Shown here piece after piece: positions 8,999 through 17,852 of a stretch of 64,000 nt of DNA. Position 1 is the stretch's first letter; each line of letters opens with the position of its first letter. The stretch comes from Verrucomicrobiota bacterium. GTDB taxonomy: Bacteria > Verrucomicrobiota > Verrucomicrobiia > Limisphaerales > UBA9464. Under the pieces are notes generated by a model. The model was not told the DNA's origin and made no database searches. It saw only the letters and a list, made by a program, of their open reading frames with translations. Location: contig CANIZL010000007.1 of the NCBI GenBank assembly GCA_947471985.1, forward strand, positions 1-64,000, given 5' to 3'. A program made the translations under genes and the position numbers.

Positions 8999-10312
8999 AT
9001 GTCCATTTCCATACCCAGTCCGCTGTCCGCCCGGCTCTTGACCGCGATTATTTCCTGCGTCACGGCCACCCTCCCTTTGAGTGGCGCCGCCCCCGCCCCC
9101 CCTCTCCCGGTGTCTGCCTTGGTGGAGGCGGCCTTGATCCAGCATCCCGAACTTCAATTCTACGCCGCTGAGATTGCCGCCGCCAAAGCGGGTCACCGCA
9201 GCGCCGGAAAACTCGCCCCCCCGGAATTGACCAGCACCGTCGGCCAGAACCGCGTGCGCAATGCCGCCGGCAACCTGGCGGGCGAAGGTGTCGCTTGGTC
9301 CGTCGGGCTGCAGCAGCAGTTCGAATGGCCCGGACGCATCGGGCTGCGCAAGGCGATCGCCAATGGGAATGTCACCCTCGCCGAACTCGGATTGGCCCGA
9401 TTTAAGTCGGCCCTCATGGGTCGGGTGCGCACCCTCGCTTACGCCCTGGGCGCCGCCCAGGAACAAGCCGAAGCCAGCCGCGACGTCGCCGAACGGCTTC
9501 GCGACCTTCGCGAAATTCTCGTGCAACGCGATCCAGCCGGACTCACGCCGCTGCTGGAAACTCGCATCATCGAAGCCACCGAACTCATTGCGCAACGCAC
9601 GGCCTCGGACGCGGAGTTGGCCGTTGCCCATGCGCTCATCGAACTGAACCAGCTTCGCGGCCTCGCCCCGGACGCCCCCCTCACGGTGGCGACCGCGCCG
9701 CCGATCTTTCGGGGAGCACCGACTTTGGATTCCCTCCTGGCTGCGGCCCGCACCAACAACTTCGACCTGCGACTCCGCGCCGCCGAGCTCGAGCAGCAGG
9801 GCTTCCGCGTCGAACTGGCCCGCAACGAGCGCTATCCCTCCTTCACCGTCGGCCCCACGTTCACCGAGGAAAACGCGGGCGACCGCCAGCGCATCGTCGG
9901 CTTGGCCATCAGCGTCCCCTTGCCGCTCTGGAACAACCAGGCGGCCAGCGTGGACTTGGCGAAGGCGCGCCAGACACAGGCCGACGCGTCACTCCGCGCC
10001 GCCCAACGCGACCTCGACCGGCAGATCGCGACGGCGGCCCGCACCTACGAAAACAAGGTTCAAACGCTGTCCCACTGGCGTGGCGATGCCATCGCCCACT
10101 TCCACGACGCGGCGGAAACCGCCGATCGAAACTACCGCCTGGGTGCCGTACCCGTGGCCACCTATGTCGAGTTACAGCGACAATACGTGGATGCCGTAAG
10201 TGCGCTGCTCGCCATCCGCCGCGAAGCCCTCGAAGCCGCCGCCCATTTGGAAACCCTTTCCGGCCTGCCCCAACCGCTCATCGGTTGGGAGCCGATTCCC
10301 CGCCAGCCATGA
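8999..10312 (+). CDS. TolC/CzcC-family outer-membrane efflux protein
   Basis: The ATG at 8999 is chosen because it opens a signal peptide (MSISIPSPLSARLLTAIISC...); the track start at 8939 only adds an Arg-rich extension. The 437-aa protein has the two-repeat, long-helix architecture of outer-membrane factors, with VEAALIQHPELQFYAAEIAAAKAG in the first repeat and the AELEQQGFRVELARNERYPSFTVGP segment in the second. Typical strand pieces such as VGLQQQFEWPGRIGLRKA and VGLAISVPLPLWN fit the CzcC branch. It would form the outer-membrane exit duct for the RND pump encoded downstream. Its stop overlaps the adaptor start (ATGA). Confidence 0.9.
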   Translation: MSISIPSPLSARLLTAIISCVTATLPLSGAAPAPPLPVSALVEAALIQHPELQFYAAEIAAAKAGHRSAGKLAPPELTSTVGQNRVRNAAGNLAGEGVAWSVGLQQQFEWPGRIGLRKAIANGNVTLAELGLARFKSALMGRVRTLAYALGAAQEQAEASRDVAERLRDLREILVQRDPAGLTPLLETRIIEATELIAQRTASDAELAVAHALIELNQLRGLAPDAPLTVATAPPIFRGAPTLDSLLAAARTNNFDLRLRAAELEQQGFRVELARNERYPSFTVGPTFTEENAGDRQRIVGLAISVPLPLWNNQAASVDLAKARQTQADASLRAAQRDLDRQIATAARTYENKVQTLSHWRGDAIAHFHDAAETADRNYRLGAVPVATYVELQRQYVDAVSALLAIRREALEAAAHLETLSGLPQPLIGWEPIPRQP

Positions 10313-11064
10313 ATCTCCCTGGTATCGGCACCGGCGGTCTGGCGTTGCTCGCGGTCATTGCGATGGTTGGTTGCCACGCCAAACCGAAATCGGGCACGGC
10401 CCACGCGCCCGGAGAACCGGAAGACGAAGCGCCCAGCGGCGCGTCTTTTAAGAGCGGCAGGGGTGTCTCGGTAAAACCCGAGACCCAGCGCCTGATGGGA
10501 CTGAAAACCGCGGAGATCAGCGAGAAGACACTGAAGCGGAACGTGGAGTTCACCGCCCAGGTGTATCCGGCGGCCGGCCGCAACGGGCCTGTAACCTGGC
10601 TGGCGGCCGGAATACTACCCGACTCCCGGTTGACCGGCGCTCGCATCGGCCAGGATGTCGCCCTTCGCGCGGATGCGGGCACAACGTTCAGCGGGCGGCT
10701 GTTGAAACTCAGTCCCGCGCCGGACCGCAACCCCGACGAAACGGAGATCCTGGTGAGTTTCACCGGGCCGTCGCCCGAGACCCAGCCACCCCTGTTTCTG
10801 CAAGCATCACTTACCTTGCCCGAAAAAGGACCGTCGCTGACGGTGCCCCGGAGCGCCGTACTGCGGACAGCGCAAGGGTCATTCGTGTTTGCCGTGAACG
10901 GTGACGCCTACCACCGCACGGCCGTGACCCTCGGAGCGGAGGCAGACGGATTGGTGGAAATCATCGACGGGCTTTTGGAGGGCGATTCCGTCGTCACCCA
11001 GCCGGTGGAATCCCTTTACCTCATTGAACTCCGCGCCGTGACCGGTGGCGGACACAGCCACTAA
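10309..11064 (+). CDS. Small CzcB-like efflux adaptor lipoprotein
   Basis: The ATG at 10309 overlaps the upstream stop by 4 bp. It encodes 251 aa with a lipobox (VIAMVGC). After a linker comes the PETQRLMGLKTAEISEKTL segment typical of heavy-metal membrane-fusion proteins, then a beta-barrel and membrane-proximal region (TVPRSAVLRTAQGSFVFAVNG, and GLLEGDSVVTQPVESL near the end). Usual adaptors are 350-450 aa. The lipoyl halves and the coiled-coil hairpin that normally meet the TolC partner seem to be missing, since the sequence passes from the N-terminal strand almost directly to barrel strands. The C-terminus is His-rich (GGGHSH). It is part of the czc-like operon. The reduced adaptor could be functional in a distinct way or degenerate. 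Confidence 0.8.
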   Translation: MNLPGIGTGGLALLAVIAMVGCHAKPKSGTAHAPGEPEDEAPSGASFKSGRGVSVKPETQRLMGLKTAEISEKTLKRNVEFTAQVYPAAGRNGPVTWLAAGILPDSRLTGARIGQDVALRADAGTTFSGRLLKLSPAPDRNPDETEILVSFTGPSPETQPPLFLQASLTLPEKGPSLTVPRSAVLRTAQGSFVFAVNGDAYHRTAVTLGAEADGLVEIIDGLLEGDSVVTQPVESLYLIELRAVTGGGHSH

Positions 11065-11069
11065 TCAAC

Positions 11070-11231
11070 ATGACCCTTGCACCGACCCGGTCCGGGACCA
11101 TCGCGGCCCCACCCGTGCCACCGCGCGGATCGAAGGGGAGCGCGGCCATGGACCGCGCGATGACCAAACCGAACGCGGGGCCGATCAAACACGCCGCGCC
11201 GTCCCCGATGGCCCCCAAAATCCCATGCTAA
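11070..11231 (+). CDS. Possible 53-aa leader ORF overlapping the czcA-like start
   Basis: An ATG at 11070, 5 bp after the adaptor stop, opens a 53-codon frame (MTLAPTRSGTIAAPPVPP...) whose TAA at 11229-11231 overlaps the ATG of the pump gene at 11225. It fills the otherwise empty 160-bp gap. The composition is Pro/Ala/Lys-rich with no recognisable domain. It may be a translational-coupling leader for the large pump gene, a small metal-response peptide, or chance. It is too short for the ORF track. Confidence 0.3.
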   Translation: MTLAPTRSGTIAAPPVPPRGSKGSAAMDRAMTKPNAGPIKHAAPSPMAPKIPC

Positions 11232-14200
11232 ACCGCCTCCTCGAATTTTCCATCCGGCAGCCCGTATTTGTGCTGCTGGCCACGCTGCTCCTGTTTGCCG
11301 TGGGCATCGGGGCAGCACTCCGCCTGCCACTCGATGCCGTCCCGGACATCACCAACCCGCAGGTTCAAATCAACACCGCCGTCGCCGTGCTGGCGCCGGA
11401 GGAAATTGAGAAGCAGGTCACCTTTCCCCTGGAAAATGAAATGAGCGGCATCCCCGGGATGATCGAGTTCCGTTCCTTGTCCAAGGCGGGGCTGTCCCAG
11501 GTCACGATGATTTTCAAGGAGGGCACCGACCTTTTCCGCGCCCGCCAGCTGGTCAGTGAACGCCTGCAGCAGGTGAAGGAGGAACTGCCCCCCGGCCTCA
11601 CCCCCAAGCTCGCGCCGATCAGCACCGGCCTGGGTGAAATCTTTTACTACGCGGTGGACTATCGCGCCGACGCCACCAATAAACCCGCCTCCCGTCGCGA
11701 CCAGTTGATGCAACTCAAGCTGCTCCAGGATTACACGATCAAGCCGATGTTGCGCCAGACACCCGGCATCGCCGAGGTGAATACCAGCGGTGGCTACGAC
11801 AAGGTCTATGTCATCCAACCCGACCCTGCGCGACTCATGAGCGTCGGCCTGACCCTGGCCGAACTCGCCGATAAAGTTGCCGAGAACACTCACAACGCCG
11901 GTGGCGGTCTCGTGGAGATTGGAGGCGAGCAAATCAACATCCGGGCGAACACACGCGTCGCCACCCTGGAACAGCTTGAGAAGATCCCGCTCAAGATCGG
12001 CGCGGGCGTGAAGCCGTTGCTCGTCGGTGACGTGGCGGACATTCGCATCGGCACCAGCTATCGGACCGGCGCCAGCACGGACATGGGCGAGGAGGCGCTA
12101 ATCGGTGCGGCCATCATGATGGCCGGCGAAAACTCACGACTCGTCTCCCGCGCCGTGGGCGCAAAACTGCGCGAAATACAGGGAAAGCTCCCGGCGGGCG
12201 TGGAAATTCACACGCTCTACGACCGTAGCGAACTGGTCAACAAGACCATCCGCACCGTGGAGAAAAACCTCACCGAAGGCGCCCTGCTCGTGGTCGTCAT
12301 CTTGTTCCTGCTGCTGGGCAACATCCGCGGCGCCTTCATCGTCGCGCTCGCCATCCCGCTCGCGATGCTGTTCGCCATCACGGGCATGGTGCAATTCCAC
12401 ATCCCCGGCAACCTGATGAGCCTCGGCGCGATTGACTTCGGTCTCATCATTGATGGCGCGGTGGTGATGGTGGAAAACATCCTCCGCCATCTGGGCGAGA
12501 AGCAGCACCGGCTCGGACGCGTACTCACCAAGGCCGAACGGGCTCATGAAGTGCTGGTCTCGGCCAAGGAAGTCGCCCAGCCGATGTTCTTTGGCGTTCT
12601 CATCATCACGATGGTCTACGTGCCGCTCCTCAGCTTGCAGGGCATTGAAGGAAAAATGTTCAAGCCGATGGCGCTGGTGGTGATGTTGGCGCTCGGTGGG
12701 GCACTGGTACTCGCACTCACGCTCATCCCCATGCTGTGCTCCTGGCTGCTCGGGGGCAAAATCCAGGAGCACGACAATTGGCTCCTGCAATCCGCCAAGG
12801 GCGTTTACCGGCCGATCCTCAACTTCAGCCTGCGGTTTCGCTGGGTCGTCGTTCTTCCCATGGTCGTGGTGTTCGCCCTCTCCCTGTGGGTCTTCTCCCG
12901 ACTGGGTGCGGAATTCGTTCCGCAGCTCGACGAAGGCGACGGCATCCTCCAACTGATCAAGGTCCAGAGCACCGGCCTGCAGGCCAGCCTTGAGCTGCAG
13001 AAACGCTCCGAGCGCGTGCTCCTCGCCGAGTTCCCGGAGATCAAACGCATCTTCTCGCGCATGGGCGCGGCGGAAATCGCCACCGATCCGATGGACCCGG
13101 GCGACGCCGATACGTACGTCATGCTGAAGCCCGGCGAAGACTGGCGGAAGATCGACGGGAGACCCATCACCAAGGAACATCTCATGGAGCTCATGCAGCA
13201 AACTCTGGCCCTGAAAGTTCCCGGTCAGGCGGCGCTCATCAACCAACCCATCGCCATGCGCTTCGATGAAATCATGGCGGGCGCACGGGCGGAACTCGTC
13301 TGTAAAATCTACGGCGACGACTATGACACCCTGGAGAAGCTCGCCGACCAGGCCCGGGAAATCATTGAGAAGACTCCGGGTGCCGGGGACGTGGAACTCG
13401 ACAAGGTGGGGCGCACGCCGCAATTGGAGATCTCTCCCGACCGCGAAGCACTCCAGCGGTACAACCTGCATGCGGACGACCTGAACCGCACCGTTGAGGC
13501 GGCACTGGCCGGCGCGCCCGTGGGTTTCATGCAGGAGGGCAACCGGCGATTCCCCATCATCGTGCGGCTGTCCGAGGATCGTCGCGCGGATATCCCATCG
13601 CTGTCCCGCCTGCCCGTCGGCACCGACGGCGGCGGCGTGCTCATGCTGGGGCGCGTCGCCCGCATAACCCATCGCGAGCAGGTCGGTTCCATTACCCGCG
13701 AGAACGCACAGCGCCGCGTGGCCATCCTGGTCAACGTGCGCGGGCGCGACACCGGTGGTTTCGTCGCCGACGCGCAAGCCCGTATTCACCAACAGGTCCG
13801 GTTCCCCGACGGCTACTACTTTGAATTCGGCGGCCAATTCAAGAACCTCCTCGAAGCCAAGCAACGCCTCGCCATCGTCGTCCCGATGGCCCTGGCGCTC
13901 ATCTTCGTCATCATCTTCGCCGCGCTCGGCAGCGTGCGGCAGGTGCTGCTGGTCTACACCGGCATTCCGCTCGCCATCACCGGCGGCGTGTTCGCCATCT
14001 GGCTGCGGGGAATGCCTTTTACCATCAGCGCCGGCGTCGGATTCATCGCCCTGAGTGGTGTCGCCGTGCTCAACGGATTGATTCTGCTGAGCTATTTCAA
14101 CCAACTCCGCGAACAGGGTCGAAGCATCGGCGAGGCCGTACGCGAAGGCGCGCTAACCCGCCTGCGCCCCGTCCTGATGACCGCACTGGTGGCCTCCCTG

Positions 14201-14374
14201 GGTTTCGTGCCGATGGCGCTGGCGACCGGCGCGGGCGCGGAGGTTCAGCGGCCGCTGGCCACCGTCGTCATCGGCGGCATCCTCAGTTCCACGTTCCTCA
14301 CCCTCATCCTGCTTCCCACGCTCTACGAGTGGTTGGAACGGCGACAAAACCCCGCTGACCTTCCGGCACTTTGA
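11225..14374 (+). CDS. CzcA-family heavy-metal RND efflux pump
   Basis: The true start is the ATG at 11225 (MLNRLLEFSIRQPVFV); the track's extra 60 residues are Arg/Asp-rich noise. The 1049-aa product has the full RND layout: TM1, a large periplasmic loop (LPLDAVPDITNPQVQINT, the hallmark CzcA/CusA start), TM2-6, a second loop and TM7-12. TM4 carries DFGLIIDGAVVMVEN, the heavy-metal-efflux (HME) version of the proton relay. The drug pumps of the HAE group differ here. It exports a divalent or monovalent metal using the proton gradient, together with the outer-membrane factor and small adaptor upstream. Metal specificity cannot be read with confidence. Confidence 0.93.
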   Translation: MLNRLLEFSIRQPVFVLLATLLLFAVGIGAALRLPLDAVPDITNPQVQINTAVAVLAPEEIEKQVTFPLENEMSGIPGMIEFRSLSKAGLSQVTMIFKEGTDLFRARQLVSERLQQVKEELPPGLTPKLAPISTGLGEIFYYAVDYRADATNKPASRRDQLMQLKLLQDYTIKPMLRQTPGIAEVNTSGGYDKVYVIQPDPARLMSVGLTLAELADKVAENTHNAGGGLVEIGGEQINIRANTRVATLEQLEKIPLKIGAGVKPLLVGDVADIRIGTSYRTGASTDMGEEALIGAAIMMAGENSRLVSRAVGAKLREIQGKLPAGVEIHTLYDRSELVNKTIRTVEKNLTEGALLVVVILFLLLGNIRGAFIVALAIPLAMLFAITGMVQFHIPGNLMSLGAIDFGLIIDGAVVMVENILRHLGEKQHRLGRVLTKAERAHEVLVSAKEVAQPMFFGVLIITMVYVPLLSLQGIEGKMFKPMALVVMLALGGALVLALTLIPMLCSWLLGGKIQEHDNWLLQSAKGVYRPILNFSLRFRWVVVLPMVVVFALSLWVFSRLGAEFVPQLDEGDGILQLIKVQSTGLQASLELQKRSERVLLAEFPEIKRIFSRMGAAEIATDPMDPGDADTYVMLKPGEDWRKIDGRPITKEHLMELMQQTLALKVPGQAALINQPIAMRFDEIMAGARAELVCKIYGDDYDTLEKLADQAREIIEKTPGAGDVELDKVGRTPQLEISPDREALQRYNLHADDLNRTVEAALAGAPVGFMQEGNRRFPIIVRLSEDRRADIPSLSRLPVGTDGGGVLMLGRVARITHREQVGSITRENAQRRVAILVNVRGRDTGGFVADAQARIHQQVRFPDGYYFEFGGQFKNLLEAKQRLAIVVPMALALIFVIIFAALGSVRQVLLVYTGIPLAITGGVFAIWLRGMPFTISAGVGFIALSGVAVLNGLILLSYFNQLREQGRSIGEAVREGALTRLRPVLMTALVASLGFVPMALATGAGAEVQRPLATVVIGGILSSTFLTLILLPTLYEWLERRQNPADLPAL

Positions 14375-14387
14375 ACCGCAACAGACC

Positions 14388-14858
14388 ATGAAGACACTCC
14401 TTTGCCTCCTCACCGCCGCCGCCGCGCTAGGCGTCGCGCCCACCTTCACCGCCACGGTTGCCGCCGCCGATGCGCCGCACGAGCACCGCCACAAAGGCCA
14501 GGGTGGACCGAACGGTGGACGCCTCCTCGAAACGGAACCCCACGCCGAGTTCCTCATTGAGAAGGACCGCAGCGTGACGGTGCGCTTCTTCACCGACGAC
14601 CTGAAGCCGGTCGCCGCAGCCGGACAGACTGTGACGGTCCTCGCCGACCCAAAGGCGGGAAAAACCCGGGTGGAATTTGAGAAGTCCGGCGAGGTGCTGA
14701 AGAGCAAGACCAGGCTGCCCGAAGGCGATGGCTATAACCTCGTCGTGCAGGTCCGCAGCAAGCCCGACGCCAAACCGCAGAACTTCCGCTTCAAGCTCGA
14801 CCTCGCCACCTGCGGCGAGTGCAAACGCGGGGAGTATGCCTGCATTTGCGCCCACTGA
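14388..14858 (+). CDS. Periplasmic His/Cys-rich protein of the metal efflux operon
   Basis: It starts 13 bp after the pump gene. The 156-aa product has a signal peptide (MKTLLCLLTAAAALG...) and then a His-rich patch (HEHRHKGQGG). A beta-rich domain (HAEFLIEKDRSVTVRFF) resembles small accessory proteins encoded after CzcA in this phylum. The protein ends in a compact CGECKRGEYACICAH tail. The His patch and the Cys tail are good metal ligands, so a periplasmic metal chaperone or buffer for the efflux pump is likely (inference from context and residues). The family has no name I can give. Confidence 0.7.
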   Translation: MKTLLCLLTAAAALGVAPTFTATVAAADAPHEHRHKGQGGPNGGRLLETEPHAEFLIEKDRSVTVRFFTDDLKPVAAAGQTVTVLADPKAGKTRVEFEKSGEVLKSKTRLPEGDGYNLVVQVRSKPDAKPQNFRFKLDLATCGECKRGEYACICAH

Positions 14859-15359
14859 ACGGCCGAGCGGATCCCCCCTTCCCGCAGCCAAGCCGGTCAA
14901 TGAACGGTCCCTCCGGTCCGCGCTGGCGAATGTTTGATTCCATCGCCAAGAACACACCCCCATCGGCTTCCCAAGGAGGGCATCCATCGTGGTCAGCGCG
15001 ATTCCAAATTGATGCGCAGACACCGATCGATTCCGCCCCGGGCTTGCCTGACGACCAAGGGGGAGGAGGCCGGCATCTCCCGATCGCCCCTACTTCTTGC
15101 CGGCAGGCATTGAGAAAGGGGCAACCCGACCCACCGGTAGCCCGAATTAGTCCCCCGTGCCCCCTTGTCGCTCTTTTAGCAACTCGACCAAAAAGCAACA
15201 CTCAATCCTCTCAAAACAGCCGCCGCCGGGATAAAAAAGTGGAACCATTTCGAGCCTAAATCACTACCTCCGAAGGAATTCACCGTCCCTCCTCAATTCC
15301 GGCGGCCATCCGGCAAACAATGTGCTTCCCCGAGGTGTTTGCGGCAACTCCTCCAAAAA
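14859..15359. other. 500-bp intergenic region without a recognisable gene
   Basis: The ORFs crossing this region (14819-15259 in the track) continue out of the preceding gene in other frames and have Pro/Ser/Arg-rich composition. I see no RNA gene or convincing terminator. It probably holds the end of the efflux transcript and the promoter for the two-component genes that follow. Confidence 0.4.
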
Positions 15360-17852
15360 ATGCTTCATCGCCAGCCACCCGCTTGGGTGCTCGGTGTGCT
15401 GGTCGCCGGAGCGTGCCTATCGCTCGGCCTGGCCTTCTGGGTCCGGCGCTGGGAACGGCAGCTGATGCTGCAGCAATGCGCCGAACTCACCCATGGTCAG
15501 ATCGAACGCCTCCAGATTTCAATTCTGCGCTCCATCGAAACGCTGCAATCCGTTGCCGCCCTCGCTCGTACACGTGGCCGGATCCAACACGCGGAGTTCC
15601 GGGACTTCGTGCACGCCGCGCTGTCGCGACAGCCGGAATTGCAGGCGCTTTCGTGGAACCCCGTCGTCACCGCCGCCCACCGCACGGAGTTCGAAGCTGC
15701 GGTGGCCGCCGATGGTTTGCCCGGATTTCAACTTCGCGAATTAACGGTGCAGGGCCTTCTGGTCCCGGCCGCCGCCCGTCCGGAATACGTGCCGGTCACC
15801 ATCATCGAACCGCTCGCCCCCAACGCGGCCGCTTTGGGATTTGATTTAAATTCAGACCTGCGTCGACGGGGCTCGCTGGAACAGGCCCGTGACCTGGGCC
15901 AACCGGTGGCCACCGCCCCCGTGCGGCTCGCGCAGGCCGATCGCGATGAAGCGGGTTTTCTGGTTCTGCTGCCCGTCTTCAGTGGCGAGTCGCCGATTCC
16001 GGCAACTCTGGAGGAACGCCGGGCCCGATTGGGCGGCTTCGCCGTCGCCGTGTTCCGCGTGCCGTCGCTGGTCACCGACGCCTTCCGTGAGTTAAAATCG
16101 CGGGGCATCGAGGCGCGCTTGCATGATCTCGCTGACGACGGTGAGTTGATCTTTGAATCGGGCCCCGCCCAAGACGGCACCGTGGCGTGGTTGGAAGTGG
16201 CCAGCCGAAAATGGGCCGTGGTATTCGCGCCCACCGCGGAATTCGCTGCCGCCCAAACGCACGGGCAGTCCTGGGTGGTGTTGTTCGGCGGCCTGGCCGT
16301 CACGATGCTCGCCACCGGCTATCTCGACAGCAGCCGTCGCCGCACCGTGGAGGCCGCCGCCGCGAACACCACGCTCCAGCAGGAGGTCCGCATCCGCCAG
16401 CAGGCCGAGCAAACCGCCGATCGGGCCAATCAAGCCAAGTCGGATTTCCTCGCCAGCATGAGTCACGAAATCCGCACACCTCTCAACGCCATCCTGGGAT
16501 ACGCCCAACTGCTGCGCCGCGATCGGCAACTCTCCCCCGAACACCGCGACGCCATCGCCGGCATCCACGCCAGCGGCCAACACCTCCTCGGGCTCGTCAA
16601 TGAAGTGCTGGATCTCGCCAAGATCGAAGCCGGCCGCATGGATCTCCAACCGGTGACCTTCGACGTAGGGGCCTTGGGGCGCAGTCTCTCGGCCACCTTC
16701 AAACCCTTGTGCGCGGCCAAGGGGATCCGTTTTCGCCTGACCTTTGATGCCGCGGCGGCGCATTGGGTGCGGGGTGACGAGGGCAAATTGCGCCAGGTCT
16801 TGATCAACCTGCTGGGGAATGCGGTGAAATTCACCCACGCCGGTGAAGTCTTCCTGCGCTTCGGTCCATCCGCCGGCGAACGCTGGGATTTCGAGGTCAT
16901 CGATACCGGTCTCGGCATTCCCGCGGAGGAACACGCGGATATCTTCAAGCCGTTTCATCAGGGCGGCGGAGCGCAACATCAGGGCGGCACGGGACTCGGA
17001 TTGGCCATCGCCCGACGACAGGTCGAACTGCTCGGCGGCACGCTGGAACTGCAATCCGAGCGGGGCATTGGTTCGCGCTTCTATTTCACACTACCGCTAC
17101 CCACCGTCAGCAGCGCCAACGGCGGCGCCACCACCCAACCGTATCGGCTCGCGCCCGGCGCGCGCGTCGGCGCCCTCGTGATCGATGATCGGGCGGAGAA
17201 TCGCCAGGTACTCGGCGGTCTCCTCGCCGCGCTCGGCTGTGAGGTTTGGCGGGCGGCATCCGGCGCCGACGCGGTGACGCTCGCCCGACAACACCGGCCC
17301 GGGATCGTCTTTCTCGACTGGTTGTTGCCCGGCCAAAGCGCGGCGGAAATCGCCCGGGACCTCCTCGCCCAACTGCCGGAAACCCCGCCCCGGCTGATCA
17401 TGCACACCGCGTCGCCACTCCAGCAACACCGCGACGATGCCCGCGCCGCGGGTTGCACGAGTTTCCTCGAAAAACCGTTCACCACCCAACAACTCTGCGA
17501 ATGCCTCAGCCACAATCTGGGGGTCTCGTTCGAACACACGGAGGCCATCGCGGAGCCGGAATTGTTGCACCGATCGGAACCCACCCCGGTGCAAGTGCCG
17601 GAATCCCTGTGTGCGCGTTTGGTGGTCGCCGCGGAATTGCACAGCACCACCGCGTTGAAAGCCGCGCTGCTGGAACTATCCACCCTCGGCCCCGAGGCCC
17701 ACGCGCTCGCCGATCACCTGCGCCAACAAATGCGCAGCTTCGATCTGGACGGCGTCCAGCACTCCTTGGCGCGCTACGTCACGCCCGGCGCCGATCCCCT
17801 TCCCTCCTCTCCTACCCATGAAGCCTGTCGCTCCCCCGAACCCATCGCGTGA
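15360..17852 (+). CDS. CHASE-domain hybrid sensor histidine kinase with C-terminal receiver
   Basis: About 830 aa from the ATG at 15360 (the track start is a TTG 21 bp upstream). TM1 lies near residues 8-28. A periplasmic CHASE domain covers roughly 45-240, with [35 protein letters not shown] and [11 protein letters not shown] in family order. TM2 is near 303-322. The HisKA motif [11 protein letters not shown] has its phospho-His at about 369. The HATPase_c boxes are [24 protein letters not shown] and [15 protein letters not shown] receiver follows with the phospho-Asp at about 653 (VFLDWLLPG). A helical tail of about 100 residues may be a phosphotransfer-like end. It overlaps the activator gene by 35 bp and is presumably its partner. 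The ligand is unknown; some plant CHASE domains bind adenine-type cytokinins. Confidence 0.9.
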   Translation: MLHRQPPAWVLGVLVAGACLSLGLAFWVRRWERQLMLQQCAELTHGQIERLQISILRSIETLQSVAALARTRGRIQHAEFRDFVHAALSRQPELQALSWNPVVTAAHRTEFEAAVAADGLPGFQLRELTVQGLLVPAAARPEYVPVTIIEPLAPNAAALGFDLNSDLRRRGSLEQARDLGQPVATAPVRLAQADRDEAGFLVLLPVFSGESPIPATLEERRARLGGFAVAVFRVPSLVTDAFRELKSRGIEARLHDLADDGELIFESGPAQDGTVAWLEVASRKWAVVFAPTAEFAAAQTHGQSWVVLFGGLAVTMLATGYLDSSRRRTVEAAAANTTLQQEVRIRQQAEQTADRANQAKSDFLASMSHEIRTPLNAILGYAQLLRRDRQLSPEHRDAIAGIHASGQHLLGLVNEVLDLAKIEAGRMDLQPVTFDVGALGRSLSATFKPLCAAKGIRFRLTFDAAAAHWVRGDEGKLRQVLINLLGNAVKFTHAGEVFLRFGPSAGERWDFEVIDTGLGIPAEEHADIFKPFHQGGGAQHQGGTGLGLAIARRQVELLGGTLELQSERGIGSRFYFTLPLPTVSSANGGATTQPYRLAPGARVGALVIDDRAENRQVLGGLLAALGCEVWRAASGADAVTLARQHRPGIVFLDWLLPGQSAAEIARDLLAQLPETPPRLIMHTASPLQQHRDDARAAGCTSFLEKPFTTQQLCECLSHNLGVSFEHTEAIAEPELLHRSEPTPVQVPESLCARLVVAAELHSTTALKAALLELSTLGPEAHALADHLRQQMRSFDLDGVQHSLARYVTPGADPLPSSPTHEACRSPEPIA

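Noticed and set aside
11045-11224. 60-residue N-terminal extension of the CzcA-like ORF
   Set aside because: Arg/Asp/Thr-rich sequence before a textbook RND start (MLNRLLEFSIRQP); the ATG at 11225 is far more plausible.
12134-14104. 656-aa minus-strand ORF antisense to the CzcA-like pump
   Set aside because: His/Glu/Asp-rich composition is typical of the reverse frame of a GC-rich gene; the plus-strand frame has all RND motifs.
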